NCBI RefSeq assembly: GCF_001724135.1
Contig: NZ_MEDS01000020.1
Span: 1-55,371, forward strand
Source: Comamonas sp. SCN 65-56
GTDB lineage: Bacteria > Pseudomonadota > Gammaproteobacteria > Burkholderiales > Burkholderiaceae_C
DNA: 55,371 bases
Direction: 5' to 3'
The notes below the pieces were generated by a model. That model did no database searches. It was not told the origin of the DNA and saw nothing but the letters and a program-made list of their open reading frames with translations. This document shows positions 25,113-33,837 of this stretch, piece after piece. The position numbers and the translations under genes were made by a program. Every line of letters starts with the position of its first letter. The first letter of the stretch is position 1.

Positions 25113-26255
25113 TCAAGCGCGCAACCGCCGGGGCGAGAGCGCGGCCGCCATCGTGGCATCGATGCCTTGGGCGCGCAGCGGCTCGGACAGCGGCTCTTGC
25201 AAAAGCAGGTTGCGCGCCAGCAGCGAATACCCCGCTGCACTCTGGATGCCATAGCCGCCCTGCGCGACGAGCCAGAAAAAGCCTTCCACCGCCTCATCCT
25301 CGCCGATCACGAACTCGCCATCGGCGACGAAGGAGCGCAGCCCGGCCCAGACATGCGTCGGGCGGCGGATCGTGAGCGTGGTCACCGCCTCGATGCGCGC
25401 GATGCCGGTGGCCACGTCCAGCTCCTCGGCCTGCACGTCGTGCGGCTCGGTCGGGTCGGCGTTGGCGGGAGAGCCGAGCAACTGCCCGGCGTCGGGCTTG
25501 AAGTACCAGTTCTCGGCCACGCCGATCGCCGCCGGCCAGCGCCGCACGTCGGTGCCCGCTGGTGCGGGGAAGCTGAAGGCGCTGCGCCGCCTGGGCACCA
25601 GACCGACGGGCCGGGCGCTCGCCAGGCGCGCCACCGCATCGGCCCAGGCACCGGCGGCGTTGACCACGCGGCGCGCCTGCACCGGTTCGCCCTCGGCGAG
25701 TTGGATCGTCCATGCGTTGCCCGTTCGCGTCAGGCCGACGACCTCGGCGCTGGTCTGTACCCGCCCGCCGCGCTGGCGCAGGCCGCGCAGATAGCCCTGG
25801 TGCAGCGCGTGCACATCGATGTCGGTCGCGCCTGGGTCGAGCAGCCCGGCGGCGATCACCTCGGGGCGCAGACAGGGCAGCAGGCGCAGCAGTGCGGCGT
25901 GATCGAGATCGGCCAGATCGGGCGCGTGCGGGCGCAGCTCGGCGGCCAGTTGGGCAAGCTCGGGCAGTTCCTCGTGCGTCGCGACATAGGCCACGCCGCG
26001 CGGCGTGAGGATGGGCGCGTCGGTGAAGCCCGCAGGCGGCGCCTCGTAGAAACCCCGACTGGCGCGGGTGAGCGCGCGGATCGCCTCGGTGCCATAGGTC
26101 TCGATGAACAGCGCCGCCGAGCGCCCGGTGCTGTGGTAGCCAGGCTGTGATTCGCGCTCCAGCAGCAGCACCGAGGTGCCCGCGCCCGCCAATTGCCAGC
26201 CGAGCGAGGCCCCGGCCATCCCGGCGCCGATGATCGCGAAGTCGTGCATCGTCAT
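25113..26255 (-). CDS. FAD-dependent D-amino-acid oxidase/dehydrogenase-like enzyme
   Basis: A 380-residue protein of the DAO/glycine oxidase family. The N-terminal dinucleotide-binding motif is GAGMAGASLGWQLA, with YHSTGRSAALF a few dozen residues on. The C-terminal part has WAGLRSFVADG and AQGGYGIQSAAGYS, which bind FAD. It would oxidise an amino acid or related amine or hydroxy acid; the substrate is not readable. I chose the ATG giving MTMHDF because a GAGGAA site precedes it at the right distance. Its start faces a hairpin repeat and the DUF924 gene on the other strand. Confidence 0.85.
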   Translation of the reverse strand: MTMHDFAIIGAGMAGASLGWQLAGAGTSVLLLERESQPGYHSTGRSAALFIETYGTEAIRALTRASRGFYEAPPAGFTDAPILTPRGVAYVATHEELPELAQLAAELRPHAPDLADLDHAALLRLLPCLRPEVIAAGLLDPGATDIDVHALHQGYLRGLRQRGGRVQTSAEVVGLTRTGNAWTIQLAEGEPVQARRVVNAAGAWADAVARLASARPVGLVPRRRSAFSFPAPAGTDVRRWPAAIGVAENWYFKPDAGQLLGSPANADPTEPHDVQAEELDVATGIARIEAVTTLTIRRPTHVWAGLRSFVADGEFVIGEDEAVEGFFWLVAQGGYGIQSAAGYSLLARNLLLQEPLSEPLRAQGIDATMAAALSPRRLRA

Positions 26256-26277
26256 GAAAATTCCTCTATTCTCTATT

Positions 26278-26330
26278 GATAGCTGCCAACGCTTGCCAGC
26301 AAAGCGCTGGAGGCCGATTTGATTCAAATA
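26278..26330 (+). repeat. Comamonadaceae-type hairpin repeat, copy C
   Basis: Reads tgatagctgccaacgcttgc then cagcaaagcgctggaggccg and atttgattcaaat. It lies in the divergent gap between the DAO-like and DUF924 genes, with the short stem CGCTT/AAGCG. A match to the family consensus. Confidence 0.75.
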
Positions 26331-26354
26331 CTGTCCGGCGCGATACTCACAGCC

Positions 26355-26909
26355 ATGAACGATACGACGATCACCCCCGCTGCGGTACTCAGCTTCTGGT
26401 TTGACGAAAGCAGCCCTAAGCAATGGTTTGCCAAGGATGATGCCTTTGACGCTGCGATTCGCACGCGCTTTGCCGCGCTGCATGCGTGCGCCGCGCAGGG
26501 CGAGCTGTGGCGCTGGCGCACGGATGCCCCCGGGAGACTGGCTGAGATCATCGTGCTCGACCAGTTCTCGCGCAATCTGCACCGGGATAGTCCCGTCGCT
26601 TTCGCACAGGACGCGATGGCGCTGGTGCTGGCGCAGGAACTCGTCGCGCAAGGGCTGGACATGAAGCTGCCGGTGGTGCACCGGGCGTTTGCCTACCTGC
26701 CCTACATGCACAGCGAATCGCTCGCGGTGCAGCAAGAGTCGCTGCGCCTGTACGTCGCGCTGGCGCAGCCCGGCAACCTCGCTTTCGCGCGCCAGCACGA
26801 GGCCATCATTCGCCGCTTTGGCCGCTACCCGCACCGCAACACCGCGCTGGGGCGCACCAGCACGCCCGAGGAGCTTGTATTTTTGCAGCAGCCGGGCAGT
26901 TCGTTTTAG
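26355..26909 (+). CDS. DUF924 family protein
   Basis: A 184-residue protein with the DUF924 hallmarks: VLSFWF near the N-terminus, LDQFSRNLHRDSP in the middle, and FAYLPYMHSES with GRYPHRNTALGR near the end. Members are all-helical with a TPR-like fold. Their function is unknown. The start is the ATG giving MNDTTITP. Gene length is normal for the family. Confidence 0.88.
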   Translation: MNDTTITPAAVLSFWFDESSPKQWFAKDDAFDAAIRTRFAALHACAAQGELWRWRTDAPGRLAEIIVLDQFSRNLHRDSPVAFAQDAMALVLAQELVAQGLDMKLPVVHRAFAYLPYMHSESLAVQQESLRLYVALAQPGNLAFARQHEAIIRRFGRYPHRNTALGRTSTPEELVFLQQPGSSF

Positions 26910-27063
26910 TCCGCTCAAACCACTGAATGCCGGCACTTGCTGCCAACACCATCGTGCTCCCGCTCTTGGCGATTAGCCCGTTCGGCTCATTGCGAGGTAC
27001 GCGTGTGCAATGCATCATGCTGGCGTTACGTGGCAGTCGGTTACATGGACGAAGGAGCGCCGG

Positions 27064-27693
27064 ATGACGACACATTGGACTTTTTCACGAGCCATTGCAA
27101 GTGTGGCAATAGGCGCAGCGTTTGCACTGTCTGCTGCAACGGCATCGGCTGCGAGCTGCTCCGCATCCAGTGGCAAGCAAACCATCAACTACGATCTCAC
27201 GCAAACCATCAGCGGAACACCCGAGGGCTTGTCCGCCATGTATTGCGAGTCCAATAGCAATGACAAGAACACGCTGGACGATCTTGGTTGGACACTGGGG
27301 TATTCCACTGACGGAGGTTTTGCCGCGGGGCCCGTTGCCGGATTGAATATTTCAGGCATTGGTGCGACTACAGGGCCCGGAGATTGGAGCATCACGTGGA
27401 GTAATCCCTCTGTGAGCTATGGCAACCTCTTGCTCACCATCGTCCAGGCCAATTCATTTGCGGGCTATCTGCTGGATCTGGCGGGGTTGCCAACACTCAG
27501 CGGAACGTGGGAAACGAGCGGGCCGGGCGGCGCCCACAACTCCATATCACATTTTTCAGTTTGGTACCAGCCGGGAGAGATTCCCCCGGTGTCGACCGTG
27601 CCGCTTCCCGGTGCTGCCCCGCTGCTCTTGGGGGCGTTGAGCAGTTTGGGCGGGCTCGCCGCCCTGCGTCGGCGCAAGGCCAAGAAGGATTGA
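27064..27693 (+). CDS. VPLPA-CTERM-anchored exported protein
   Basis: A 209-residue protein with an N-terminal signal peptide (to about residue 30, ending ASA) and a C-terminal sorting signal: VPLPGAAPLLLGALSSL, then a hydrophobic helix and ALRRRKAKKD. This VPLPA/PEP-CTERM tripartite tail is processed by an exosortase, usually linked to exopolysaccharide-associated surface proteins. The mature region is Ser/Thr/Gly-rich and beta-like. The start has a GGAG site. No exosortase gene lies in the window, so the processing enzyme must be elsewhere. Its base composition is somewhat lower in GC than its neighbours. Confidence 0.82.
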   Translation: MTTHWTFSRAIASVAIGAAFALSAATASAASCSASSGKQTINYDLTQTISGTPEGLSAMYCESNSNDKNTLDDLGWTLGYSTDGGFAAGPVAGLNISGIGATTGPGDWSITWSNPSVSYGNLLLTIVQANSFAGYLLDLAGLPTLSGTWETSGPGGAHNSISHFSVWYQPGEIPPVSTVPLPGAAPLLLGALSSLGGLAALRRRKAKKD

Positions 27694-27726
27694 GCCCCGC
27701 CGGGCTTGGCCGATGACGCATGCACG

Positions 27727-27750
27727 AGGGCCACTGGATGGCCCTTTTTT
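27727..27750 (+). terminator. Rho-independent terminator
   Basis: AGGGCCA (27727-27733), loop CTGGA, TGGCCCT (27739-27745), then a run of T. Perfect seven-base stem. It ends transcription of the VPLPA-CTERM gene just before the convergent mnmA. Confidence 0.85.
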
Positions 27751-27767
27751 GCGTGAACGTGAGCTGT

Positions 27768-28883
27768 CTAGCCGCCGTCCGACGCCTCAATCACCCCGCC
27801 GCCCAGGCACACCTCGCCGTCATAGAGCACGGCGGACTGCCCCGGCGTGACGGCCCATTGCGCCTCGGGGAATGCCAAGGCAAAGCTCTTTTGCTCTGTA
27901 TTTGAGAGCGTGCAGCGCGCATCCTGCTGGCGATAGCGCGTCTTTGCGCTGTAATCGCCGCGGGCGGGCGCGTGGCCCGCGATCCAGCTTGCATCTTGCG
28001 CGGCAAGCTGATGCGAGAGCAACCAGGGGTGCTCGTGCCCCTGCACCACGATGAGCGCGTTGCGCTGCAAATCCTTGCGTGCGACGAACCAGGGCGCGTG
28101 ATCACCTCCGCCGCGCGGCGCGTTTTTCTCTTTCACCCCGCCTATGCCCAGGCCCTGGCGCTGGCCCAGCGTGTAGAACGACAGCCCCATGTGCCGCCCC
28201 AACTGGCGCCCTCGGTCGTCGATGATGGGGCCGGGCTCGCGTGCGATGTAGCGGTTCAGGAAGTCACGAAACGGCCGCTCGCCGATGAAGCAGATGCCGG
28301 TGGAATCCTTCTTTTTGGCGTTTGGCAGCCCGATTTCGGCAGCGATGCGCCGCACTTCGCTCTTGCGCAGCTCGCCCACCGGGAACAGCGTGCGCGAGAG
28401 CTGGGCCTGGTTCAGGCGGTGCAAAAAATAGCTCTGGTCCTTGGTTTCATCCAGCCCCTTGAGCAGTTCGTGCAGGTCGGTGGTTTCATTGAAGCGCACG
28501 CGCGCGTAATGGCCGGTGGCGATTTTCTCGGCGCCCAGGCGCATCGCGTGATCCAGGAAGGCCTTGAACTTGATCTCGGCGTTGCACAGCACGTCGGGAT
28601 TGGGCGTGCGCCCGGCCTGGTATTCGCGCAGGAACTCGGCAAACACCCTGTCCTTGTATTCGGTGGCGAAGTTCACGTGCTCGATCTCGATGCCGAGCAC
28701 GTCGGCGACGCTGGCGGCGTCCAAAAAATCCTGGCGGCTGGAGCAGTATTCGCTGTCGTCGTCATCCTCCCAGTTTTTCATGAAGAGGGCGACGACCTCA
28801 TGGCCTTGTTGCTGGAGCAGGTGGGCCGTGACGGCGGAATCCACCCCGCCCGACAGGCCCACCACGATGCGGTGCTTTTGCAT
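27768..28883 (-). CDS. mnmA: tRNA-specific 2-thiouridylase MnmA
   Basis: A 371-residue enzyme that thiolates U34 of Lys, Glu and Gln tRNAs. The N-terminal PP-loop GLSGGVDS binds ATP. The catalytic cysteines lie in the CNAEIKF segment and in [10 protein letters not shown], with the HYARV region in between. Length and motifs are normal. In Burkholderiales mnmA often neighbours a NUDIX gene of the NudJ type; here that gene lies about 11 kb away, with the M20 peptidase and the Wadjet locus between, which fits insertion of an island at this place. Confidence 0.96.
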   Translation of the reverse strand: MQKHRIVVGLSGGVDSAVTAHLLQQQGHEVVALFMKNWEDDDDSEYCSSRQDFLDAASVADVLGIEIEHVNFATEYKDRVFAEFLREYQAGRTPNPDVLCNAEIKFKAFLDHAMRLGAEKIATGHYARVRFNETTDLHELLKGLDETKDQSYFLHRLNQAQLSRTLFPVGELRKSEVRRIAAEIGLPNAKKKDSTGICFIGERPFRDFLNRYIAREPGPIIDDRGRQLGRHMGLSFYTLGQRQGLGIGGVKEKNAPRGGGDHAPWFVARKDLQRNALIVVQGHEHPWLLSHQLAAQDASWIAGHAPARGDYSAKTRYRQQDARCTLSNTEQKSFALAFPEAQWAVTPGQSAVLYDGEVCLGGGVIEASDGG

Positions 28884-28974
28884 GGTCGCGATTATCCGTG
28901 GGCCGTCGCGCGCGCGTCAGGGGCTGCCATGGGCTGTCGCTACGATGCCCCCGATATCGAAGGAGACGACACGC

Positions 28975-30462
28975 ATGCTCAAGCGCATTTTTCAGTTCAT
29001 CGTCCTCGCGCTGCTGGTGCTGGTGGCAGCCGTTGCCATCAACACCTGGCGCAAGGGCTCGCGCCAGTTGCAGGTGGCGCCGCTGGCGCCGGTGGCGATC
29101 GACGAGGCGGCCGCGGCCGAGCGCCTGGCGCAGGCGGTGCGCCTGAAAACCGTCTCATCGGCCACCGATGCCACGCTGAATCAAGACCAGTTCGAGGCGC
29201 TGCACGCGCTGCTGCAAAAGCAGTTCCCCAAGCTGCACGCAACGCTCCAGCGCGAAACCGTCAACGGCCTGTCACTGCTCTACACCTGGCCGGGCAAGGA
29301 CCCCAAGGCCAAGGCCATCCTCCTGATGGCGCACCAGGACGTGGTGCCGATCGCGCCCGGCACCGAGGGTGACTGGCAAGAGCCGCCGTTTGCCGGAGTG
29401 GTCAAGGACGGCTACATCTGGGGCCGCGGCTCGTGGGACGACAAGGGCAATCTGCTGTCGCAGATGGAGGCGGTGGAAAACCTGATCGCCAGTGGCTGGC
29501 AGCCGCCGCGCACCATCTACCTGGCGTATGGCGCCGACGAGGAAGTGAGCGGGCACCGCGGCGCAGCCAAGATCGCCGAGCTGCTCAAGAGCCGTGGCGT
29601 GCAGCTCGATTTCGTACTGGACGAGGGACTGCTGGTGCTGGACGGCGTGATGCCGGGGCTGAAAAAACCGGCGGCGCTGATCGGCGTGGCCGAAAAGGGC
29701 TACATGTCGGTGGCGCTTGAAGCCAGCGCCACGCCCGGGCATTCGTCGATGCCGCCGAAAGCGGGCACGAGCGCGATCGCGATGATGGCCGCCGCCTTGA
29801 ATGCGCTGGAAAACCACCAGATGCCGGCGGCGATCCGCGGCGTCGCGGGCGAGATGTTCGACGTGCTGGCGCCCGAGATGGGGGGCTTTTCGCGCGTGGC
29901 GCTGTCCAACCTCTGGCTTTTCGGCCCCATCGTGCAAAAGCAGTTGGAGTCTGCCGACAGCACCAATGCCATGCTGCGCACGACGACGGCGCTGACCATC
30001 GTGAATGCCGGCAACAAGGACAACGTGCTGCCCGGACGCGCCGACGCGACGGTGAACTTCCGCATCCTGCCCGGTGATACGCGCGATGGCGTAATGCAGC
30101 ACGTGAGCTCGGTCGTGGGCCAGGTGGCGCCGCCCGAGCACTTCAAGGTGAGCATGCTGCCCGGTGCCAAGGAAGCATCCAAGGTTGCGCCCACCGGCTC
30201 GGCGCAGTACCGCGTGCTGAACCAGACCATCCGCGAGATCTTTCCCGATGCACTGGTCGCCCCCGGCCTGATGGTGGCGGCGACCGATTCGGTGCACTAC
30301 GAACCCTTGAGCGACCACATCTTCAAGTTCTCGGCGGTGCGTGCCAACAGCGAGGATTTGAAGCGCTTTCACGGCACCAACGAGCGCTTGTCGGTCAAGG
30401 GTTATGCCGATGCGATCCGCTTTTATCAGCGGCTGATCACGCAGCTCCAGGCCACGGGCTGA
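28975..30462 (+). CDS. M20 family metallopeptidase
   Basis: A 495-residue protein with an N-terminal membrane anchor (residues 5-24), so the peptidase domain probably faces the periplasm. M20 metal-binding and catalytic motifs are present in order: LLMAHQDVVP (H-x-D), GRGSWDDKGN (the Asp metal bridge), and ADEEVSG (catalytic Glu pair). The dimerisation domain has GHSSMPPKAG. It is a carboxypeptidase or dipeptidase; substrate unknown. The ribosome-binding site is AAGGAG. The Wadjet operon begins 30 bases after its stop. Confidence 0.9.
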   Translation: MLKRIFQFIVLALLVLVAAVAINTWRKGSRQLQVAPLAPVAIDEAAAAERLAQAVRLKTVSSATDATLNQDQFEALHALLQKQFPKLHATLQRETVNGLSLLYTWPGKDPKAKAILLMAHQDVVPIAPGTEGDWQEPPFAGVVKDGYIWGRGSWDDKGNLLSQMEAVENLIASGWQPPRTIYLAYGADEEVSGHRGAAKIAELLKSRGVQLDFVLDEGLLVLDGVMPGLKKPAALIGVAEKGYMSVALEASATPGHSSMPPKAGTSAIAMMAAALNALENHQMPAAIRGVAGEMFDVLAPEMGGFSRVALSNLWLFGPIVQKQLESADSTNAMLRTTTALTIVNAGNKDNVLPGRADATVNFRILPGDTRDGVMQHVSSVVGQVAPPEHFKVSMLPGAKEASKVAPTGSAQYRVLNQTIREIFPDALVAPGLMVAATDSVHYEPLSDHIFKFSAVRANSEDLKRFHGTNERLSVKGYADAIRFYQRLITQLQATG

Positions 30463-30468
30463 TCGCGA

Positions 30469-30493
30469 CGCGCCGATTTCTACAATCGGCGCG
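30469..30493 (+). promoter_or_regulatory. Inverted repeat with -10-like TACAAT at the start of jetA
   Basis: CGCGCCGAT (30469-30477) and ATCGGCGCG (30485-30493) form a nine-base inverted repeat around TTCTACA. The -10-like TACAAT (30481-30486) straddles the loop and right arm. Transcription would start at or just before the GTG at 30493. It could be an operator controlling the defence operon as well as the promoter. Confidence 0.5.
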
Positions 30494-31992
30494 TGCCCAC
30501 CCTCCCGCAGCAACGCACGCAGCAATACCTCCTCGCCCGCCAGCAGCACCCTGCCTGGCTGCTGCTGGCCTCGCGCCGCGGGCCGCTGATGCTGAGTGCG
30601 CTCGAATCACTGCTGGAGCACCAACCCGGCGGCGTGCCGCTGGAGCAGGCGGTGCAGGCCCTGGCCGAGCTGCTGGGCGCGCATGCCAACGACAGCAGCT
30701 TTGAGATCGACGCTGCCGACCTGCCCGTCCAGGCGCGGCGCGAGCTGCGCGAATGGACACGCCGTGGCCTGATCACCGAGCGCGAAGGGCTGATCCACGA
30801 GACCGACGCGCTCAAGACCGCGCTGCGCTTTGTCGCGCAGCTCGATCAGTGCATGATGACTTCCACCGCCTCGCGCCTGGCCGTGGTGCAGCGCGAGATC
30901 GACCACCTGGCCGCGCAGCTCGACCCCGACCCGGCCAGCCGCGCCGCGCACCTGCAGCGGCGCATAGACGACTTGCAGTGGCAGCTGGAGGAGGTGCGCG
31001 CTGGGCGCGTTGCGCCGCTCAGCGACGCGCAGGCCGTCGAGGGCATCCGCGAGGTCTATGCCCTGGCCACCAGCCTGCGCGCCGACTTTCGCCGCGTGGA
31101 GGACTCCTGGCGCGCCGCCGACCGGGCGCTGCGCCAAGCCATCTTGAGCGCCCAGCAGCACCGCGGCAGCGTAGTCGATCAACTGCTGGACGGCCACGCT
31201 CAGCTGCTCAGCACCCAGGAGGGGCGGGTGTTCGAGGGCTTTCAGCAGCAGCTGCACCAGCAGGCCGAGCTGGCCCATATGCGCGCACGCATCCGCGCCA
31301 TCTTGGCGCACCCGGCCACCGCGCAGGCGCTGGACGATTTGCAGCGCAGTGCCCTGCAGGTGCTGACCGGCCAGCTCATCAAAGAGGCCAAGGTGGTGCA
31401 GGCCGTGCGCGCGCGCAGCGAGCGCGAAGTCAGCCAGTTCATGAAAATCGGCCAGGCGGCGGAGAACCAGCGCGTGGGCCAATTGCTCAACGACATCCTG
31501 CAGCAGGCCCTGCAGGTGGACTGGCAGCGCCAGGCCGTGCGCCGCTCCAGCGCGCCACTGCCACCCCTGGGCGTGGCGTTGGCCAACCTGCCACTGATCG
31601 AGCGCCTGCGCGTCAAGTCGCTGGACGGCGGCGCCCAGGCCGAGCTGCTGCTGACCACGCAATACGCCGACCTGGACCAGGTGGAGGGCGAGTTCTGGCA
31701 GGCCTTCGAAGGGCTGGATCGGCGCGTGCTGCTGGAGCAGACCTTGCAGGTGCTGGAGCAGGCCAATCAGCCCATGACCCTGGCCGCCCTGGCCCAGGCC
31801 CTGCCGCCGGGCGCGCACGACCTGGAAACCCTGGCCCTGTGGTTGGCCCTGGCGCGTGAAGCGGGGGGCGAGTGGGATGTGAGGCAGGTAGAGCAGATCA
31901 CCACGCAGGATGGGCCGGGCACGTGGTGCTTTACCGTGCCCCGGGCGGTGCTGGAGGCCGAGGCGCTGCGTGGGGTGGATGCGGATTGGTAA
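30493..31992 (+). CDS. jetA: Wadjet JetA, kleisin-like subunit (DUF3375)
   Basis: A 499-residue DUF3375 protein, the JetA subunit of Wadjet type I. It is almost entirely helical and rich in Gln, Ala, Leu and Arg. JetA acts like a kleisin, linking the SMC-like JetC arms and binding JetB. Conserved features include the helical pattern LRFVAQLDQCMMTSTASRL and a C-terminal winged-helix-like part. It starts at a GTG. It is followed not by jetB but by a lower-GC ATPase/DUF4276 pair, so the usual A-B-C-D order has been split. The function is as known for the family: a complex that senses and cleaves closed circular plasmids. Confidence 0.92.
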   Translation: MPTLPQQRTQQYLLARQQHPAWLLLASRRGPLMLSALESLLEHQPGGVPLEQAVQALAELLGAHANDSSFEIDAADLPVQARRELREWTRRGLITEREGLIHETDALKTALRFVAQLDQCMMTSTASRLAVVQREIDHLAAQLDPDPASRAAHLQRRIDDLQWQLEEVRAGRVAPLSDAQAVEGIREVYALATSLRADFRRVEDSWRAADRALRQAILSAQQHRGSVVDQLLDGHAQLLSTQEGRVFEGFQQQLHQQAELAHMRARIRAILAHPATAQALDDLQRSALQVLTGQLIKEAKVVQAVRARSEREVSQFMKIGQAAENQRVGQLLNDILQQALQVDWQRQAVRRSSAPLPPLGVALANLPLIERLRVKSLDGGAQAELLLTTQYADLDQVEGEFWQAFEGLDRRVLLEQTLQVLEQANQPMTLAALAQALPPGAHDLETLALWLALAREAGGEWDVRQVEQITTQDGPGTWCFTVPRAVLEAEALRGVDADW

Positions 31993-32041
31993 TCTGCAAA
32001 GTCATTCAAGGGTAGGCTTCGTCTTGCTTCAAGAGGATCGC

Positions 32042-33247
32042 ATGACAAATTCCGTTTTCATACAGCGCGTGGTGTTGCGCAGCTATAAAAGCATTGCCAA
32101 ATGCGATATCCGCCTGCATCCACTCACCTATCTTGTGGGACAAAACGGCGCAGGGAAAAGCAATTTTCTGGATGCATTGCACTTTGTGCGCGATGCACTG
32201 ACGGGGTCACTGGACAACGCCCTCAGTGAGCGCGGCGGATTGAACGAGGTTCGCCGCCGCTCCAGCGGCCATCCCAACCATATTGGCATTCGCCTGGAGT
32301 TCCGCCTCAAGGACGGACGTGAAGGCTGGTACGCCTTTCGCATCGGTGCATTGGCGAGCGGCGGCCATGAAGTGCAGAACGAGGAATGCGTCATCGGCGG
32401 AATGGGTAAAGGGCCTTTTTTCCGCATCGCAAAAGGACAGTTGCAAGGCAGCAGCGAAACCACGTTTCCCGCAGTCACCAGTGACCGACTGGCCTTGGTG
32501 GCTGTATCGGGCTTGACCGTATTTCGGCCTGTCTTTGATGGCTTGACAGCCATGGGCTTCTACAACCTGAATCCCAAGACCATGCGTGAGCTGCAAAAAC
32601 CCCAAGATGGCCGCCTGCTCAAACCCGTAGGGGAAAACATTGCCAGTGTGATCAATCATCTGCAACGGGTGGCTCCGGATCGCATGCAGTCCATCAAAGA
32701 CTATTTGCAATTGGTGGCGCCCATGGTGCAAGGATTGGAGCGCATTGCCATCGGCCCTATGGAAACACTGGAATTCCGCCAGAAAGTAGTTGGCGCACAG
32801 CATCCCTGGCGCTTTCTGGCGCAAAACATGTCTGACGGGACTTTGCGTGCCCTGGGTGTATTAACGGCTTTGCTCCAAAACAATGCGGATTATTCGCCGA
32901 CGGTGATTGGAATTGAAGAGCCTGAAACGGCGCTGCACCCAGCGGCCAGTTCAGCGCTGCGTGAAGTCCTGGGGCAAGCGGCCCTGCACACTCAAGTCTT
33001 GGTGACCAGCCACAGCCCAGATCTCCTGGACGACCACGGCATCCCCCCAGATGCGATTCTTGCCGTGGTGTCTGAAGATGGAGAAACAAAGATAGCCCCC
33101 TTGGACGCAGCATCGCGACAAATGCTGCGCGAGCATTTGTTTTCTGCCGGGGAATTGCTGCGCCTGAACCAATTGAGCCCTGATCGCAGAATCATTGAGC
33201 AACAGGACAAGTCACAGGCTGAGTTGTTTGGAGAGACGCACTCATGA
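32042..33247 (+). CDS. AAA family ATPase (AAA_15/AAA_21 type) inserted in the Wadjet locus
   Basis: A 401-residue ABC/OLD-like ATPase. Walker A GQNGAGKS at residues 33-40; a signature-like NMSDGTLRALG; Walker B with catalytic Glu in IGIEEPETALHP (Glu292, Glu293); H-loop VTSHSPDLLDD. Such proteins detect a trigger and activate a partner nuclease or toxin. Here the partner is the DUF4276 protein, joined by a four-base overlap. The ribosome-binding site is AGAGGA. Its GC content is clearly lower than that of jetA before it and jetB after it, and codon use differs, so it is probably a later insertion. OLD/PARIS-like defence is the best guess. Confidence 0.85.
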   Translation: MTNSVFIQRVVLRSYKSIAKCDIRLHPLTYLVGQNGAGKSNFLDALHFVRDALTGSLDNALSERGGLNEVRRRSSGHPNHIGIRLEFRLKDGREGWYAFRIGALASGGHEVQNEECVIGGMGKGPFFRIAKGQLQGSSETTFPAVTSDRLALVAVSGLTVFRPVFDGLTAMGFYNLNPKTMRELQKPQDGRLLKPVGENIASVINHLQRVAPDRMQSIKDYLQLVAPMVQGLERIAIGPMETLEFRQKVVGAQHPWRFLAQNMSDGTLRALGVLTALLQNNADYSPTVIGIEEPETALHPAASSALREVLGQAALHTQVLVTSHSPDLLDDHGIPPDAILAVVSEDGETKIAPLDAASRQMLREHLFSAGELLRLNQLSPDRRIIEQQDKSQAELFGETHS

Positions 33248-33837
33248 TCTCCATCGCAACCATCGTGGAGGGAGATGGAGAAGTGGCCGCCTTGCCCATC
33301 GTGCTGCGCCGACTGGCCAATGAATGGGCGCCGGAGACCCTCGTCAATCCATTGCCACCCATCCGGGTGCGACGGGACAGGTTCATTCAAAAGGAGGAGG
33401 AGTTTCGCCGTCAATTGCTGCTGGCTGCCGCTAAAAGCGGGGATGACGGATGGATTTTGATTCTGCTCGATGCCGATGACGATTGCCCCGCACGCCTCGG
33501 ACAAGACCTGTATCAGCGCGCCCTGCAGCATGCACCACACCGACGTGTATCAGTGGTGTTGGCGAATCGCGAATTTGAAGCGTGGTTCATCGCCGCAGCC
33601 CTCTCCTTGGATGGCGCAAGGGGCTTCTCGATGACCACCCATCGGGTGATCGAGGCAGAAGTGCCGCGCGATGCGAAAGGATGGATGCGGGAACGGATGG
33701 CGGGTGGCATCTACCGCCCCCTGCTCGATCAGCCTGCGTTTGCCGCAAGGTTTGATTTGAAACAGGCCTTTGACAACAGTCGATCCTTCCGCAAGCTGTG
33801 CAAGGAGTGGAAACACCATGTCTCGCAGCGCGTCTGA
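33244..33837 (+). CDS. DUF4276 protein, TOPRIM-like partner of the ATPase
   Basis: A 197-residue DUF4276 protein. It has TOPRIM-like elements: IVEGDGE (Glu9) at the N-terminus and the LLDADDD acidic pair (Asp76, Asp78). This pattern suits a metal-dependent nuclease, as in OLD and PARIS AriB proteins, though DUF4276 is not DUF4435. It overlaps the ATPase gene by four bases (ATGA), so the two act together. Its last 20 bases overlap the start of jetB, and its GC is low like the ATPase. No activity can be proved from sequence. Confidence 0.8.
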   Translation: MISIATIVEGDGEVAALPIVLRRLANEWAPETLVNPLPPIRVRRDRFIQKEEEFRRQLLLAAAKSGDDGWILILLDADDDCPARLGQDLYQRALQHAPHRRVSVVLANREFEAWFIAAALSLDGARGFSMTTHRVIEAEVPRDAKGWMRERMAGGIYRPLLDQPAFAARFDLKQAFDNSRSFRKLCKEWKHHVSQRV

